Source: a virus. From it: 38,853 nt of DNA. The translations under genes were made by a program, and so were the position numbers. The DNA is taken from IMG/VR virus record IMGVR_UViG_3300030450_002719, positions 1 to 38,853 of that record. One strand, 5' to 3'. Of the stretch, positions 1-10,066 are shown piece by piece; within the stretch, counting starts at the first letter, position 1, and each line of letters starts with the position of its first letter. The notes under the pieces were generated by a model, which searched no databases, was not told the DNA's origin, and saw only the letters and a program-made list of their open reading frames with translations.

Positions 1-209
1 CTAGATACTTCTGTAGCTGTAGTTCCTTGTACAACCTGAAGAAGTTTTCCGCCGCCAGCAGCAGCCCACGTATTGTCCCCACGCAGAAATGTACTCGAGC
101 TAGCCGTGCCTGTTGCAGATAAATCAGCTAATGCAACTGAATCATCAGGAAGCCCGCCGACCGCGAGGTTTGTGATCGTTCCGCTAGAACCGAGGTTAAG
201 AGTTCCCAT
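1..209 (-). CDS. Tail fibre-like protein, N-terminal part (cut by window edge)
   Basis: An open frame starts at ATG 209 and runs without a stop to base 1, giving about 69 residues. It begins MGTLNLGSSGTITNLAVGG and continues with DDSVALADLSATGTASSSTFLRGDNTWAA, the low-complexity Gly/Ser/Thr/Ala style of phage side fibres. A 'STFLRGDNTWA' stretch is common in fibre repeats of marine phages. It follows the stop of the long fibre gene by 9 bases on the same strand, so it is probably the third fibre or adhesion gene of this block. The rest lies outside the window and its adhesin tip is unseen. It was too short and truncated to be caught as a full ORF. Confidence 0.6.
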   Translation of the reverse strand, partial: MGTLNLGSSGTITNLAVGGLPDDSVALADLSATGTASSSTFLRGDNTWAAAGGGKLLQVVQGTTATEVS

Positions 210-218
210 GTTGAGATG

Positions 219-3200
219 TTAGCTGATAAGCCACGTTCCGTTAACCGTTACCGTGCCGTTGTTCGTTATAGGACCGACTGAATGCATTCCTTTGTTAGCT
301 GCAATCGTATAAGTTCCGGCTGAAATAGTCTGATCATTCTGGTAGCCACAACCATCAAGACTAGTAGAAGCTATTCCCGTTAGGTTCGCGCCAGATCCTG
401 CAAAAGCTGTTGCTGTAACTGTTCCTGTACTGGGGTTGTAATGGAAATCTCCGTCTGTTTCTAATCCACGACTACCAGCACCTTGAGCATCTTCTACAAA
501 GGCTATTAAGTTATTTTCATTGGTACTTTCATTGTCTGCGATAGTGACATGATCAGCCGTGCCAGTTGTATCTTGGTTTAACGTACCTACTACAAAATCT
601 AAGGTGCCGTCAGAATCTTCATAGGTTACTGTAATACCTGTTTCAGTATTACCCGTTACCATACCTCCAACCCAATCTTCAACATTCTCTTGAGTTACGC
701 TGGCCGGAACCGCTGCCCAGACTGGATTTGCTCCACTTCCTTGTGTTTTCAAAAAGTATCCAGATGTTCCTGCTGATAATCTCGCTGGGACTCCGGATGC
801 TCCGTAATAAAGAACATCACCTTGAGTTGCATGTGCTAATTGAGCAAGATCAACTGCGTTATCACTAGGTGTTCCAATATCAACAACTTCGCCGTTTAAA
901 ACAATAAATATGTCTGCTCCTGACCCTGGAGCTGCAGAGAATTTAATTCTTCCTGTTGTCCCTGTATCAATAACAAATCCATCTAAACCTGATGTACTAG
1001 AGCCAGCATTAGGCTGCTGAATGACTCCATTTACGCTCACTAAAAGTTGTTGAGCCGAAACGACTGCTTGGGCTGTTGTCGTACCTGATGTAACTAATGT
1101 GAAATCTGTATTGGTTAGATCGGCAGCTCCATTATTGGCGGAGTTTCTTAAAGTCAGAATCTTGTGATTTGCTGTACCTCCGCTGATATTTATAGTCTTC
1201 GTGGCGCCTGAGCCACTGGCTGTTACGCCAGACCCAGTGAAGTTTAATGTTGTTGCTGCTGTAGAAAGAGCGCTTCCTTCATCTTGAACAGTTACCTCTC
1301 CACCACTTGCTGCAATCGTGATGTTGTCAGCATCTGTATGTGTGAGGGTTATGTTGCTTCCAGCTACGAATTTAACGTCGTCATTTCCACTGCCAGATCC
1401 ACCTGCAGCCAACCTGAGAATTATGTCGTTACTGGAGTCAACAAATGACTGGCTATAAGTCGTATCGGTTGTACTAATGGTGGCCCACTCAAGACCAGTT
1501 GCTTCACTACTATTCGCCTTAAGAACTTGACCGTTTGAACCCGCCGCTAATTTCGTAACAGTGTCATTTGCCGTTCCTACATAAATATCTCCCTTAGTAT
1601 CTATCGTAGAAAGAGGGACTTTAGTGGCAATGCTATTTGTTACCGTAGTGGAGAAACTAGCATCATCTCCTAATGCTGCTGCCAACTCATTAAGTGTATT
1701 TAATGTACCTGGTGCGGAATCTACTAAGTTTGAAACTGCTGTCTCTACGTAAGCAGTAGTTGCTATTTTGGTACTATTATCTGCTGCGGATTGAGTGGTT
1801 CCTGTTACAGCAGAGGCTACAGTTCCCGTTACATTGACAGCATTAGTAGCGTTTGCTGGGGTGATATTTGCGGTGCCATCGAAGCTCGTTCCACCGATTG
1901 TTCTTGCTGTTTCGAGTGCAGTTGCAGTAGCAGCATTGCCTGTTGTGTCTTGATTAAGAGTTCCTATTACGAAGTCAAGAGTGTTATCGGAGTCTTCATA
2001 AGTAACAGTTATTCCTGTTTCTGTATTACTACCAACCATTGCCCCAACTGTGTCGGCAATAGTTTCAGCAAGACTTGTTCCGTTAATAGTTAAAGCATCT
2101 GTTTCGAGCGTTCCGTCAACATCAACATTGCCTGAAATATCAAGACTTGCCGCTACAACATCTCCAACGGTGATATTTGGTGTCCCAGACAATCCACCTG
2201 CCGTTCCTGTTGTGTTTTGATTGAGAGTTCCTATTACAAAATCAAGTGTATTATCTGAATCTTCGTAAGTAACAGTTATCCCCGTCTCTGTATTACTGCC
2301 GACCATTGCGCCGACAGTGTCCGCAATATATTCATTAAGAGCAACCCCATCGACGGTATAAGCATCTGCTTCCAACGTTCCATCAATATCGGCTCCTCCA
2401 GAAATATCTAAGGAGGCAGCAACAACGTCCCCTACAGTGATATTCGGTGTACCGGATAGACCTCCTGCTGTTCCTGTTGTGTTCTGATTAAGGGTGCCTA
2501 TTACAAAGTCAAGAGTATTATCTGAATCCTCATAGGTAACAGTGATATTTGTTTCCGTATTACTGGAAACCATCGCCCCAACTGTGTCAGCGATGTACTC
2601 ATTTAAAGCCGTGCCATTAACTGTGTAAGCATCCGCTTCTAATGTTCCATCAATATCGGCGTTACCCGAAATATCTAAAGAAGCTGCTATAACATCCGCA
2701 ACTGTGATATTTGGAGTGCCTGTTAATCCTCCTGCTGTTCCTGAAATATTCCCGACTGTAAAATCAAGTGTATTGTCTGCATCCTGATAAACAACCGTTA
2801 TATCTGACTCAGTATTACTTGAAACCATCGCGCCGACGGTATCAGCAATATATTCATTGAGAGCTGTTCCATCGATAGTTAACGCATCTGTTTCTAGCGT
2901 TCCGTCGATATCTGCATTGCCCGAAATATCTAAGGAAGCAGCTACAACATCAGTAACTGTGATATTTGGCGTACCGCTTAATCCAGCAGCAGTTCCAGAA
3001 GTGTTTCCTGTAACGTTGCCCGTTAAGTTTCCTGTAAATAATGTAGAAGTTAAATTGCCCGTCGATGGGTTGTAGTTCAACCCTGTATCAGTTTCCGCGC
3101 CCTGAGTTCCGGTTGCTCCATCAACAAATAAAGGATAAACAGTCTCATCTGTTGAATTATTGGCGCTAACAGTGATATTGGTAACCGAGGTAGCAGTAGC

Positions 3201-3761
3201 AGCATTCCCTGTGTACTGAGTCGCAGAGAGGACTTGAGTTCCTGCAACTTTTAAAACTTTTCCAGAAGCTAAATCAATATTTTCACTACTAGTCCAAGCA
3301 TCTGTCGAATCAACCCAGTTCCACGTTTTGTCCCCATCCGTAGAGTCAATAGTTATACCCGCACCATCTACAGCAGCATCGTTTCCATTCCCTTTTGCAA
3401 TCTCAATATTTTTATCTTTAACAGTCAGGTTGGTTGTATCAATAGTTGTCGTAGTTCCTTGTACTTCTAAATTTCCAGGAACAATTACACCTGTATCGGC
3501 AATTAGGAGTCTTGCTGCTCCACCTGTGACGAGTTGAATGCCATCAGCGCCATTCGCTGCTAGTCCTGTATTCGGATCACCTACAAAAGCTAGTGAGGGA
3601 GTTGAAGCACTACCTGCAGGAACATTAGTCAGTAAGACCGAGTACGCAATCTTTTTATTTTTATCTGCTGCTGCACTTTCGCTTTGATCAATAATCGGCA
3701 AGACATCGGTTGCCGCTGGCGCGGTCAACGCGGTCAGGTCAGTTATCTTCTTGTTGGCCAT
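219..3761 (-). CDS. Repeat-rich tail fibre protein (1180 aa)
   Basis: This is a long virion fibre, presumably for host attachment. The N-terminus (MANKKITDLTALTAPAATD) resembles fibre proteins that begin with a short virion-anchoring segment. Residues about 260-610 hold four near-identical units of 85-89 residues, each built as GTPNITV-DVVAASLDISG-DIDGTLE-ALNEYIADTVGAMV-ITVTYEDSDNTLDF. A partial fifth unit lies near residues 1025-1070. Residues 610-740 carry the fibre motif ARTIGGTSFDGTANI and a QSAADNSTKIATTAYV segment seen in side-fibre stalks. Near the C-terminus, 'YNPSTGTVTATAF' resembles repeats that often precede a terminal domain. It lies 22 bases downstream of the collar-domain fibre in the same late operon. 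Receptor and fold are not known. Confidence 0.8.
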   Translation of the reverse strand: MANKKITDLTALTAPAATDVLPIIDQSESAAADKNKKIAYSVLLTNVPAGSASTPSLAFVGDPNTGLAANGADGIQLVTGGAARLLIADTGVIVPGNLEVQGTTTTIDTTNLTVKDKNIEIAKGNGNDAAVDGAGITIDSTDGDKTWNWVDSTDAWTSSENIDLASGKVLKVAGTQVLSATQYTGNAATATSVTNITVSANNSTDETVYPLFVDGATGTQGAETDTGLNYNPSTGNLTSTLFTGNLTGNVTGNTSGTAAGLSGTPNITVTDVVAASLDISGNADIDGTLETDALTIDGTALNEYIADTVGAMVSSNTESDITVVYQDADNTLDFTVGNISGTAGGLTGTPNITVADVIAASLDISGNADIDGTLEADAYTVNGTALNEYIADTVGAMVSSNTETNITVTYEDSDNTLDFVIGTLNQNTTGTAGGLSGTPNITVGDVVAASLDISGGADIDGTLEADAYTVDGVALNEYIADTVGAMVGSNTETGITVTYEDSDNTLDFVIGTLNQNTTGTAGGLSGTPNITVGDVVAASLDISGNVDVDGTLETDALTINGTSLAETIADTVGAMVGSNTETGITVTYEDSDNTLDFVIGTLNQDTTGNAATATALETARTIGGTSFDGTANITPANATNAVNVTGTVASAVTGTTQSAADNSTKIATTAYVETAVSNLVDSAPGTLNTLNELAAALGDDASFSTTVTNSIATKVPLSTIDTKGDIYVGTANDTVTKLAAGSNGQVLKANSSEATGLEWATISTTDTTYSQSFVDSSNDIILRLAAGGSGSGNDDVKFVAGSNITLTHTDADNITIAASGGEVTVQDEGSALSTAATTLNFTGSGVTASGSGATKTINISGGTANHKILTLRNSANNGAADLTNTDFTLVTSGTTTAQAVVSAQQLLVSVNGVIQQPNAGSSTSGLDGFVIDTGTTGRIKFSAAPGSGADIFIVLNGEVVDIGTPSDNAVDLAQLAHATQGDVLYYGASGVPARLSAGTSGYFLKTQGSGANPVWAAVPASVTQENVEDWVGGMVTGNTETGITVTYEDSDGTLDFVVGTLNQDTTGTADHVTIADNESTNENNLIAFVEDAQGAGSRGLETDGDFHYNPSTGTVTATAFAGSGANLTGIASTSLDGCGYQNDQTISAGTYTIAANKGMHSVGPITNNGTVTVNGTWLIS
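1932..2984 (-). repeat. Four tandem ~260-base coding repeats inside the fibre gene
   Basis: Units begin at fibre residues 260, 345, 434 and 523 and are 85 to 89 codons long. The protein units are nearly identical, while the DNA differs at many synonymous positions. For example, the codons for NTLDFVIG and GAMVGSNTE differ between copies. A fifth, partial copy covers roughly bases 555-690. Confidence 0.85.
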
Positions 3762-3783
3762 TAGCTTAAATCAGAGGTGGGAA

Positions 3784-4683
3784 CTAGGTTTTGATGATGT
3801 ACATCATTGATATATTTCTTGGACGAGATTCTGAACCTCCACTCGTAGCGATAGTAATTCCAGTTGTATCGCTATTTGTATTTTTATTTCTTGCACCACA
3901 GTCATTATCCCCAGCTTTCCACGGCCTGTAGCCTTCCTGTATATTTTGCTGGTCAACATAAACATGTGAGTGCCCAGGGTCAGTAACAGTGTGAGTATGT
4001 GATTTATTGTCGTCACCTTGAGCTGTTGCTATTGCTCTTCCAGAATCAACTCCACGTGAGTGATCCCATCCACGAACAAACTCACCACGGAGGTCTGGAA
4101 CGGCAAAAGTGCTACTACCGTCACCGCTTCCATACGCGGTTCCGAGCACAGCAAAAAGGGTGGCATAAGTTGAACGACTTACATTTGCACCATTACATTG
4201 AAGCCATCCACTAGGAACAGCAGAAGTAGGAAAAGGAAGAACACTCCCAGCAGGGACACCCCCAACTTTCTCCCAGACTGTGCCTGTATATGCTTCTACA
4301 TCTGACAAAGTACTGTTATATCTAATATCGCCTGTTGCTCCTGTCGGTCTCTGGGCAGTCGTTCCAACAGGTAATTTAAGGCTTGTTGTACCTGTCAAAT
4401 CGAGCTCTGGAGCTGTTACTGTTCCCGTAAAAGTAGGTGAAGCTAAGGCAGCATGTCCCATGTCTGCTGTAGTTATACTTCCTAGTGATATCCAAGCATT
4501 ATTGGCCCCATTCCTTATTTTTAACAGGTTGTTAGTTGTATCTGCCCACAGCATATATGCTACTTTAGTTGAAGGTTCAGATCCTCCACTATTTGTAGAA
4601 TGAACTGCGTCTAAAACGTTATTTAAATCTGTACGGAAATTTGCTCCCGTAGCATTGGCAATGTCGTAATCATGTTGGGCCAT
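3784..4683 (-). CDS. Tail collar-domain fibre protein (299 aa)
   Basis: A short tail fibre with a phage tail collar domain. Residues about 145-215 contain the signature GSVLPFPTSAVPSGWLQCNG, then the 'STFAVPDLRGEFVRGWD' block typical of the collar domain (Pfam Phage_collar family). A His-rich SHTHTVTDPGHSH segment follows, of the kind that binds metal ions in trimeric fibre tips. The C-terminus SRPRNISMMYIIKT is the usual end of such proteins. The N-terminal half (residues 1-140) is a spacer with TSLKLPVGTTAQRPTGATG, a common fibre motif. Its ATG overlaps the stop of the J-like gene (TAATG), so the two are probably translated in a coupled manner. Confidence 0.85.
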   Translation of the reverse strand: MAQHDYDIANATGANFRTDLNNVLDAVHSTNSGGSEPSTKVAYMLWADTTNNLLKIRNGANNAWISLGSITTADMGHAALASPTFTGTVTAPELDLTGTTSLKLPVGTTAQRPTGATGDIRYNSTLSDVEAYTGTVWEKVGGVPAGSVLPFPTSAVPSGWLQCNGANVSRSTYATLFAVLGTAYGSGDGSSTFAVPDLRGEFVRGWDHSRGVDSGRAIATAQGDDNKSHTHTVTDPGHSHVYVDQQNIQEGYRPWKAGDNDCGARNKNTNSDTTGITIATSGGSESRPRNISMMYIIKT

Positions 4684-7600
4684 TAAGTGCGCTCCTTACC
4701 GAATCCCGAAGCAGCCCAAACAAATGAACGTGCTACGGCTGAACTACCATTCTTAAATGTTACCTGGAATCCTGTCCGAGAGATATTAGCTAACTCATAA
4801 AAGTCACCGGATTGCTGATTTGTTGGCGAAATAACAACTGTTGGAGTGTTCTTAAATGCATTTGTAAAAGTAACGGTGTACTGAGACGATCCTGTCGTTA
4901 CGGGTGTCGCTATGGATTCAGTACGCCCTTGAAGCTCTAACGTCGCTCCTAATTGAGTGATAGAAATATTTTGGTTGGTGTCTGCACTAGTTAATAAGGC
5001 TTTAAATTGGAAACCCCTTCCTTTGACTAATACATTAGAAAATTCTCTCCAGGTTCCCCAGGTTGCTGAGCCGCTAGCGGGATCATCGTTAGTCGCTCTG
5101 AGATAAAGAGTTGCATTGCACTGGTCAGCAACGGCACCACCAACATTATCAATAGTTCCCCAATCATCAATAAATCCTGTTCTGCTGTCCCAGTTAGTCC
5201 CTAAGTAGAAAGAAGCAGACCTTATATTCCTCTTAATATTGACATCGTAAGGCTGGGTTAAGTCAACAACAGTATTAAAAGCGTACTCTCCACTGGCTTT
5301 TACTACTCCTGAAGATACTTCACCTAATTGAAGTGCATCATTGCCAGAGTCATAAACAGTGTCAGTTTTTGTTCCTGCAAAGTTACCCGTATGTTCATCG
5401 ACAGTCTGCACCAACAATCTTTCAGTAGGAGCAGGTAAATCAATCTCAACACGAGTCTTGTCTAAGTCATTTGTTGTCGAAGGCTCTGCTGACTGGCGAC
5501 CTCCATCATCCATAAAACGAAGTAAATACGTTCCGGTTAATAATGGAACCTGCTTTTGAGTTTGTGATCCGGTTGCTGCAACAACAATTTCTTGAGAGTT
5601 TGCCCAAGTTGCGTTGCTTGTTAATTCAGAGTGTCTAATTAAAGTTCGACCCCCAAGTAATACATCGAGCTCAGTAGAACGATCCCAGGAAAGTATTGCG
5701 CTTGCTTCATCAATAGGTAAAAGACTTACTCCTGTTACCTGTGAAGGTAATGCTGTTTTTCCTTGAGCAACAAAAGGATCTAGTGTCGCCGGAGAAGCTG
5801 AGCTCAACCCGGAAGCGCTAAGACTATAGACTTCAATTTTGTAGTTACCCTGAACAGTATCAAGGATGTCGAAGCCCTTCGATCCTTCAACAGTTCTAGT
5901 CTCCCAGTTACCACTCTCATATCTCCATCTAACTCGTACATTATCTGTAGAAGAAGTCCAACTTAACTGAATTTTTACTCGCGCAATACCTGTATTCTCA
6001 TACATTATTTCCGTACCAACCAACCCCGAAGGAGCTTCAGGAGGAACATTTAAATCAGTTATGTCACGCTCAGTTAGAGCAATATTATTCTCTATAAACT
6101 CGTATTTAGTTGAGTTGTATTGAATAGCTGAGATAGCGTAATTAGTGCCGTCTTGCTCTTCTATTCCAAGGACTCTCCAGGTAGAAGTTTTTATACTCGC
6201 TGTTTGATATATCCATATTGAATTTGGTAAAGGAGCTGCGCTGAAAGCAGCCGTCGCGTTATTGATAACACCCCCGGAACTAATACCGCTTATGCTCTTT
6301 GTTTCTACAGTTCCATCAGGTAGCACTACTGTAATTGTGGTTGAAGGGGTATAAGTAATATCCCCGATATCATCTACAGTTACGGAAGTGGTAGTAGCGC
6401 TTTTTATTTTTCCTCCTCTTCTTTCTCCTGATTTAACCGGATCTGCAATTTCTATAATCTGTCCTGGTCTGACAATTACACCAGCTTCTAAAGAAGCTAT
6501 AAAGCTAACTGTTTCCCGTTCTACATTTTCCATGTACAACAACCACTTCCCAAGGCGATGAGCTTGTCCCCTTGATGTACATGCGAATGCATCTATATTT
6601 TTAACTACTGTCCCGTACCTAGCCTGGTTAGCAGTATCAGTAACTTCTTCATAGTTTATATCTCTCAATTCAAGATCTAAGTACTTAACAATCGCCACTG
6701 TTGATCTAGTCTTTTGGCTTGCATTCTGATATGTAAAACCAGGCTCTAGTACATTTGCCATCGTAAACATATAGCTAGGATCGGCAGGTGCATCCTGAGC
6801 AACAGTCATATTTCCTGCAGACCAAAAAGGCATAGCACGAAATATGCTGCACATCTGATTTATAGTTGAGTAAGCATCTCTAGGTCTTTGAATATTCATA
6901 TTGCAAGAGAATCTAGGCTCCGTTCCGCCTGTTCCCGTGCCGTCGTCTACCTGTTCTGAACAATATTTAGAAGCAGTATAAAAGGCAAATTTATCTAACC
7001 TATCAGCATCTAAATGGTCTCCTAAACCATAGCGGCTACTGGTAAGTAAATCATACAAACACCAAGCAGGATCATTTGTCCAAACAGCAGCCCCTAATGT
7101 ACCATTAAAAACTCCACTATAACTTAGGCTGCCATCTGTTCTTACACTTGCATTGTGAGGCACCTTCACTTTGATACCCTTAATTAAATACTTCCTAGCT
7201 GGAATATTGGTGAATTGCTCGGCATCTAAGCGAAGACCAACTAGAGCTGTATTATTATAAGGACGTGAATCATAGGTTATTTCTGTATAAGAAGTCCAAG
7301 AAAAGGCATTTGTTAATTTAGAAGTATCACTATCTTCTGTTACTCTTGTGACCCTTATATTTACAGGGAAAGTACCACTTAAACTAATTAAATAGTCTCT
7401 CTGATACAAGTCTCCTGTTCTACCCCCTATTTTTCCATCTTGTAGTTCTACAACATTTGAATAAGAACCTCCGTGGTATTGCACAGCTATAGCTAGTTCT
7501 ATATCCGTGCCATAGATATCGCCTTCGTCGGTCATTCTTTGAAGAGCTGGAATAGATATAGTCACCTTTACTGCATCAACAGTACTGTCTGTGATTTGGA

Positions 7601-7928
7601 CTACTCCAGGTGATCCATGCTGAATTGTTCCTAATCCTGTTGACTTAACAGTTGAAGTATTTTCTGTTATTGGAATTACTGTTTGACTCGAAGTACCAGT
7701 CCTTGTTTCCCAGCTAACGTCTTTAAAATTATATGTTCCGTCTGTTGATTGAAGTGGTGTGTTATTTAAGAATATAGATTTTGCTCCATCTACTAATCCT
7801 GATATCTCACCTTCGGAAATAACATCTAGAACTTTTGCAAACTGTTTACTATCTAAATTATCTTTTGCCTCATGGGGCTTATCCCCACCTCCTCCACCTT
7901 TTCCCCCAGAACCAATAATATAGGTCAT
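4683..7928 (-). CDS. J: Lambda J-like tail tip / host specificity protein (1081 aa)
   Basis: The central tail-tip protein, forming the distal hub and contacting the receptor. The N-terminus has a Gly-rich run, then DNLDSKQFAKVLDVISEGEI, the typical opening of lambda gpJ family proteins. Residues about 100-620 match the hub region by composition (SSRYGLGDHLDADRLDKFAFY, NQMCSIFRAMPFWSAG). Fibronectin type III-like segments follow at about 640-830, for example PPEAPSGLVGTEI and ALPSQVTGVSLLPIDEASA. The C-terminus ends in a beta-rich tip (TPTVVISPTNQQSGDFYELA). It is slightly shorter than lambda J (1132 aa). It follows I, K, L and M in the lambda order and overlaps I by 4 bases (ATGA). Confidence 0.92.
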   Translation of the reverse strand: MTYIIGSGGKGGGGGDKPHEAKDNLDSKQFAKVLDVISEGEISGLVDGAKSIFLNNTPLQSTDGTYNFKDVSWETRTGTSSQTVIPITENTSTVKSTGLGTIQHGSPGVVQITDSTVDAVKVTISIPALQRMTDEGDIYGTDIELAIAVQYHGGSYSNVVELQDGKIGGRTGDLYQRDYLISLSGTFPVNIRVTRVTEDSDTSKLTNAFSWTSYTEITYDSRPYNNTALVGLRLDAEQFTNIPARKYLIKGIKVKVPHNASVRTDGSLSYSGVFNGTLGAAVWTNDPAWCLYDLLTSSRYGLGDHLDADRLDKFAFYTASKYCSEQVDDGTGTGGTEPRFSCNMNIQRPRDAYSTINQMCSIFRAMPFWSAGNMTVAQDAPADPSYMFTMANVLEPGFTYQNASQKTRSTVAIVKYLDLELRDINYEEVTDTANQARYGTVVKNIDAFACTSRGQAHRLGKWLLYMENVERETVSFIASLEAGVIVRPGQIIEIADPVKSGERRGGKIKSATTTSVTVDDIGDITYTPSTTITVVLPDGTVETKSISGISSGGVINNATAAFSAAPLPNSIWIYQTASIKTSTWRVLGIEEQDGTNYAISAIQYNSTKYEFIENNIALTERDITDLNVPPEAPSGLVGTEIMYENTGIARVKIQLSWTSSTDNVRVRWRYESGNWETRTVEGSKGFDILDTVQGNYKIEVYSLSASGLSSASPATLDPFVAQGKTALPSQVTGVSLLPIDEASAILSWDRSTELDVLLGGRTLIRHSELTSNATWANSQEIVVAATGSQTQKQVPLLTGTYLLRFMDDGGRQSAEPSTTNDLDKTRVEIDLPAPTERLLVQTVDEHTGNFAGTKTDTVYDSGNDALQLGEVSSGVVKASGEYAFNTVVDLTQPYDVNIKRNIRSASFYLGTNWDSRTGFIDDWGTIDNVGGAVADQCNATLYLRATNDDPASGSATWGTWREFSNVLVKGRGFQFKALLTSADTNQNISITQLGATLELQGRTESIATPVTTGSSQYTVTFTNAFKNTPTVVISPTNQQSGDFYELANISRTGFQVTFKNGSSAVARSFVWAASGFGKERT

Positions 7929-8530
7929 ACTTCCACCTGATTAGTGTCGATAGCAGCCGAAACGACAATCGAACCCGTTAACATTTTTCCGTATACAACC
8001 GGAACAGGAACACCAGCTCTTGATGTGTTTTGAATACCTCCGAAACTAAAAGAATTTATAGGATCTTGAGTTTCCTCTGGAACAGTAGGGATAGGTGTAA
8101 GAGCTTCAGCCACACCATATAAAACAAGAGAAGCACCAGTGCTAGCCATAACATTCGCAGCAACTATTCCTATAGATGAAGCAGTCGTTCCTTGGATTCC
8201 CATAAATGCAAAAGTAGAAGGACCAAGAAGAATTGCACCAGCAATTAAAGCTACGCCTAGAAGGATCTTTCCAGTGCCTTTACCCGCACCACCTATTACA
8301 GGGGTGATGCTTATATCACTTGCTCCTGTCGGATAGTGCAGCTCCTCTTTCGATATTTCCCAGTCCCCTGCCGATACTTTGTAGTACTGATCGGCCATGT
8401 GTTTTTCAAGTTCAGGCCAATTAGCTATTAAAAAACGAACAGCTTCAGCCGCATTTTTTACTTCAGCCTCTAGAACACGGTGTCCTACAAACTTTGCAAG
8501 TTTTCCGTAGAGCTTAATCTTGCGGAGCAT
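7925..8530 (-). CDS. I: Lambda I-like tail assembly protein (201 aa)
   Basis: Tail-tip assembly protein of the lambda gpI family, thought to act with K, L and J in initiator assembly. Residues 1-80 form a ubiquitin-like beta-grasp region ([16 protein letters not shown], ending [13 protein letters not shown]). A Gly/Ala-rich hydrophobic stretch follows at about 85-150 ([17 protein letters not shown]), then the conserved tail [20 protein letters not shown], with [10 protein letters not shown] close to the end. This layout and length match the family. It overlaps K at its start by 17 bases and J at its end by 4 bases. Confidence 0.87.
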   Translation of the reverse strand: MLRKIKLYGKLAKFVGHRVLEAEVKNAAEAVRFLIANWPELEKHMADQYYKVSAGDWEISKEELHYPTGASDISITPVIGGAGKGTGKILLGVALIAGAILLGPSTFAFMGIQGTTASSIGIVAANVMASTGASLVLYGVAEALTPIPTVPEETQDPINSFSFGGIQNTSRAGVPVPVVYGKMLTGSIVVSAAIDTNQVEV

Positions 8531-9221
8531 ACCTAATCCTCCTTCCCAAACATTTTAGATGCCATTCTGTGAGTTGGTCACGAGACGAGAGCCTGTTCTC
8601 TAGATGATGCAACAGTTCCTGCCCCCCAAGGTACACGCCGATGTGGTTTAAGCCAGGACTAGACATACTGAAAAGCATTAAGTCCCCTTTTTCTAGCTCC
8701 TCTCTTGGAAGTAATTCTCTAAAACCTGTTTCTTTCCAACAGCTATCAAACATAGGATTTTCTAAAAAATCTTCTCCGTCAAGAGGTCTATCCCAATCTC
8801 GCAAAGTAATACCTAATTCCTCCTTATACCAATCCCTACACAAACTCCAGCAGTCATTCACACCCCATGTCCACTTCCTTCCTATTAAAGGAGCTGTATA
8901 CCCGCAAGGTTCACATTCTCCCCATGTTTCTATATCTGGGTTAACAATCCACCATTTTAAACCTGACTTTTCACATGCAACACGATCAGCTTCACTGGGT
9001 TCAGGAGAAGTTGTTGGATGGGAGTGAAATACCCCTACTATTTCTCCTTTATCTTCTGCTTTGGCCCAGCTTTCTGGATCGATAATAAATAAGTCTTTCT
9101 TTCTTGGTGCTACATTCACACAAGGTAAAAACGTTTCTCTGCCTTTTACAATAGCAATTAAACCGCAAGCTTCTGACGGTGATTCAGCTTTCGCGTGTTT
9201 TAAAGCCTCTTCTTGCCACAT
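8514..9221 (-). CDS. K: Lambda K-like tail-tip peptidase: JAMM + NlpC/P60 domains
   Basis: A two-domain tail hydrolase. The N-terminal part is a JAB/MPN (JAMM) metallopeptidase: [17 protein letters not shown] at about residues 62-78 gives the HSH-x7-S-x2-D zinc site, with an upstream Glu in SPSEACGLI. The C-terminal part (from about 110) is NlpC/P60: the catalytic Cys lies in [14 protein letters not shown] and the His in [11 protein letters not shown]. In related phages this protein acts at the tail tip and may cut peptidoglycan during DNA entry. Both active sites look intact. Its ATG overlaps the L stop (TAATG). As no separate endolysin is visible, it is the only recognisable wall-active enzyme here. 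Confidence 0.92.
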   Translation of the reverse strand: MWQEEALKHAKAESPSEACGLIAIVKGRETFLPCVNVAPRKKDLFIIDPESWAKAEDKGEIVGVFHSHPTTSPEPSEADRVACEKSGLKWWIVNPDIETWGECEPCGYTAPLIGRKWTWGVNDCWSLCRDWYKEELGITLRDWDRPLDGEDFLENPMFDSCWKETGFRELLPREELEKGDLMLFSMSSPGLNHIGVYLGGQELLHHLENRLSSRDQLTEWHLKCLGRRIRYAPQD

Positions 9222-10066
9222 TATGAATAGAAAGAACCAACTCCAGGGAAATCTCCCGGTAAAATTTGTCTTTTAGGAATCCTGACTCCTTGAATATCAA
9301 AGCTAGCAGCTAATTCGTACTCAACAACATTTCTATTTTCTGACGACTTTCTGTCAACATAATAGACTTCAGTGGGGAAGAGACCAGATGAATCTGCAGT
9401 CCCATGTGGGTTACTTGTGCCTTCTAACTTAAGTAAATTACCATCTTCTAAAACCAAACCGTCAGAGGCACTCTCTTCTACTAAAACATACCCTGGGTCA
9501 AAATTAGCATCATCCAAATAACGTTCCAGTGTTCTTATTCGTGTTATTTTTGCTCCCTCTAGGCCAGGGAAACCACTTATAGATAATATCGTGGTTATAG
9601 TACCTAAAATATTACTTATTCTTATAGTTGGCCTCGGTAACATCTTTCCGTCGTAGGCAAATCCATCTGCTTCTATAGGAAATCTGATGTATTCATTTCC
9701 GTCAAAGACAACATTTCCGTATGTACCTCCTTGGTCAAAGACTTCATTCATACCATTATGAAAACGATATGTCATCTGCGATTGGTTACCATGAATTGCT
9801 GAATCTAATTCAAGTATAAAAAGCTCAATAATATTGCTGGGATTAGGCTTTTGAAGTTCCGATGAAGTAGCGCTTACGGCTGTCCACTGCACTCCTCCGT
9901 CATAAGTTATAGAACCATAAGAAGAGCTCCAAACTGGCTCTGACGAAGCAGACGTTCCAGCGTTAGTAACCTTGAAATGTACTCCTGTGAGTTGGTTTGT
10001 ACTGGATTTTCGGACATCGCCTACGCTATAAGCGGTACTAGCGGCCCATGCTGCAACTGCTGCCAT
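9221..10066 (-). CDS. L: Lambda L-like minor tail protein with altered ends (281 aa)
   Basis: Tail-tip protein L, between M and K in lambda order. The core (residues about 80-275) carries typical L features: [25 protein letters not shown], the [18 protein letters not shown] region, and the ending [21 protein letters not shown]. In lambda L, the equivalent of 'PKRQI' is followed by a Cys-rich C-terminal domain that binds an iron-sulfur cluster. Here the protein ends ten or so residues later with no cysteine. Residues 1-65 are an added module ([19 protein letters not shown] ... [12 protein letters not shown]) resembling small carbohydrate-binding repeats found in phage tail proteins. The family call is firm; the two terminal changes are read from the sequence. 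Confidence 0.85.
   Translation of the reverse strand: MAAVAAWAASTAYSVGDVRKSSTNQLTGVHFKVTNAGTSASSEPVWSSSYGSITYDGGVQWTAVSATSSELQKPNPSNIIELFILELDSAIHGNQSQMTYRFHNGMNEVFDQGGTYGNVVFDGNEYIRFPIEADGFAYDGKMLPRPTIRISNILGTITTILSISGFPGLEGAKITRIRTLERYLDDANFDPGYVLVEESASDGLVLEDGNLLKLEGTSNPHGTADSSGLFPTEVYYVDRKSSENRNVVEYELAASFDIQGVRIPKRQILPGDFPGVGSFYS

Noticed and set aside
8514-9221. Endolysin
   Set aside because: The NlpC/P60 domain is fused to a JAMM domain and placed as lambda K, so it is a tail-tip hydrolase rather than a free lysin.
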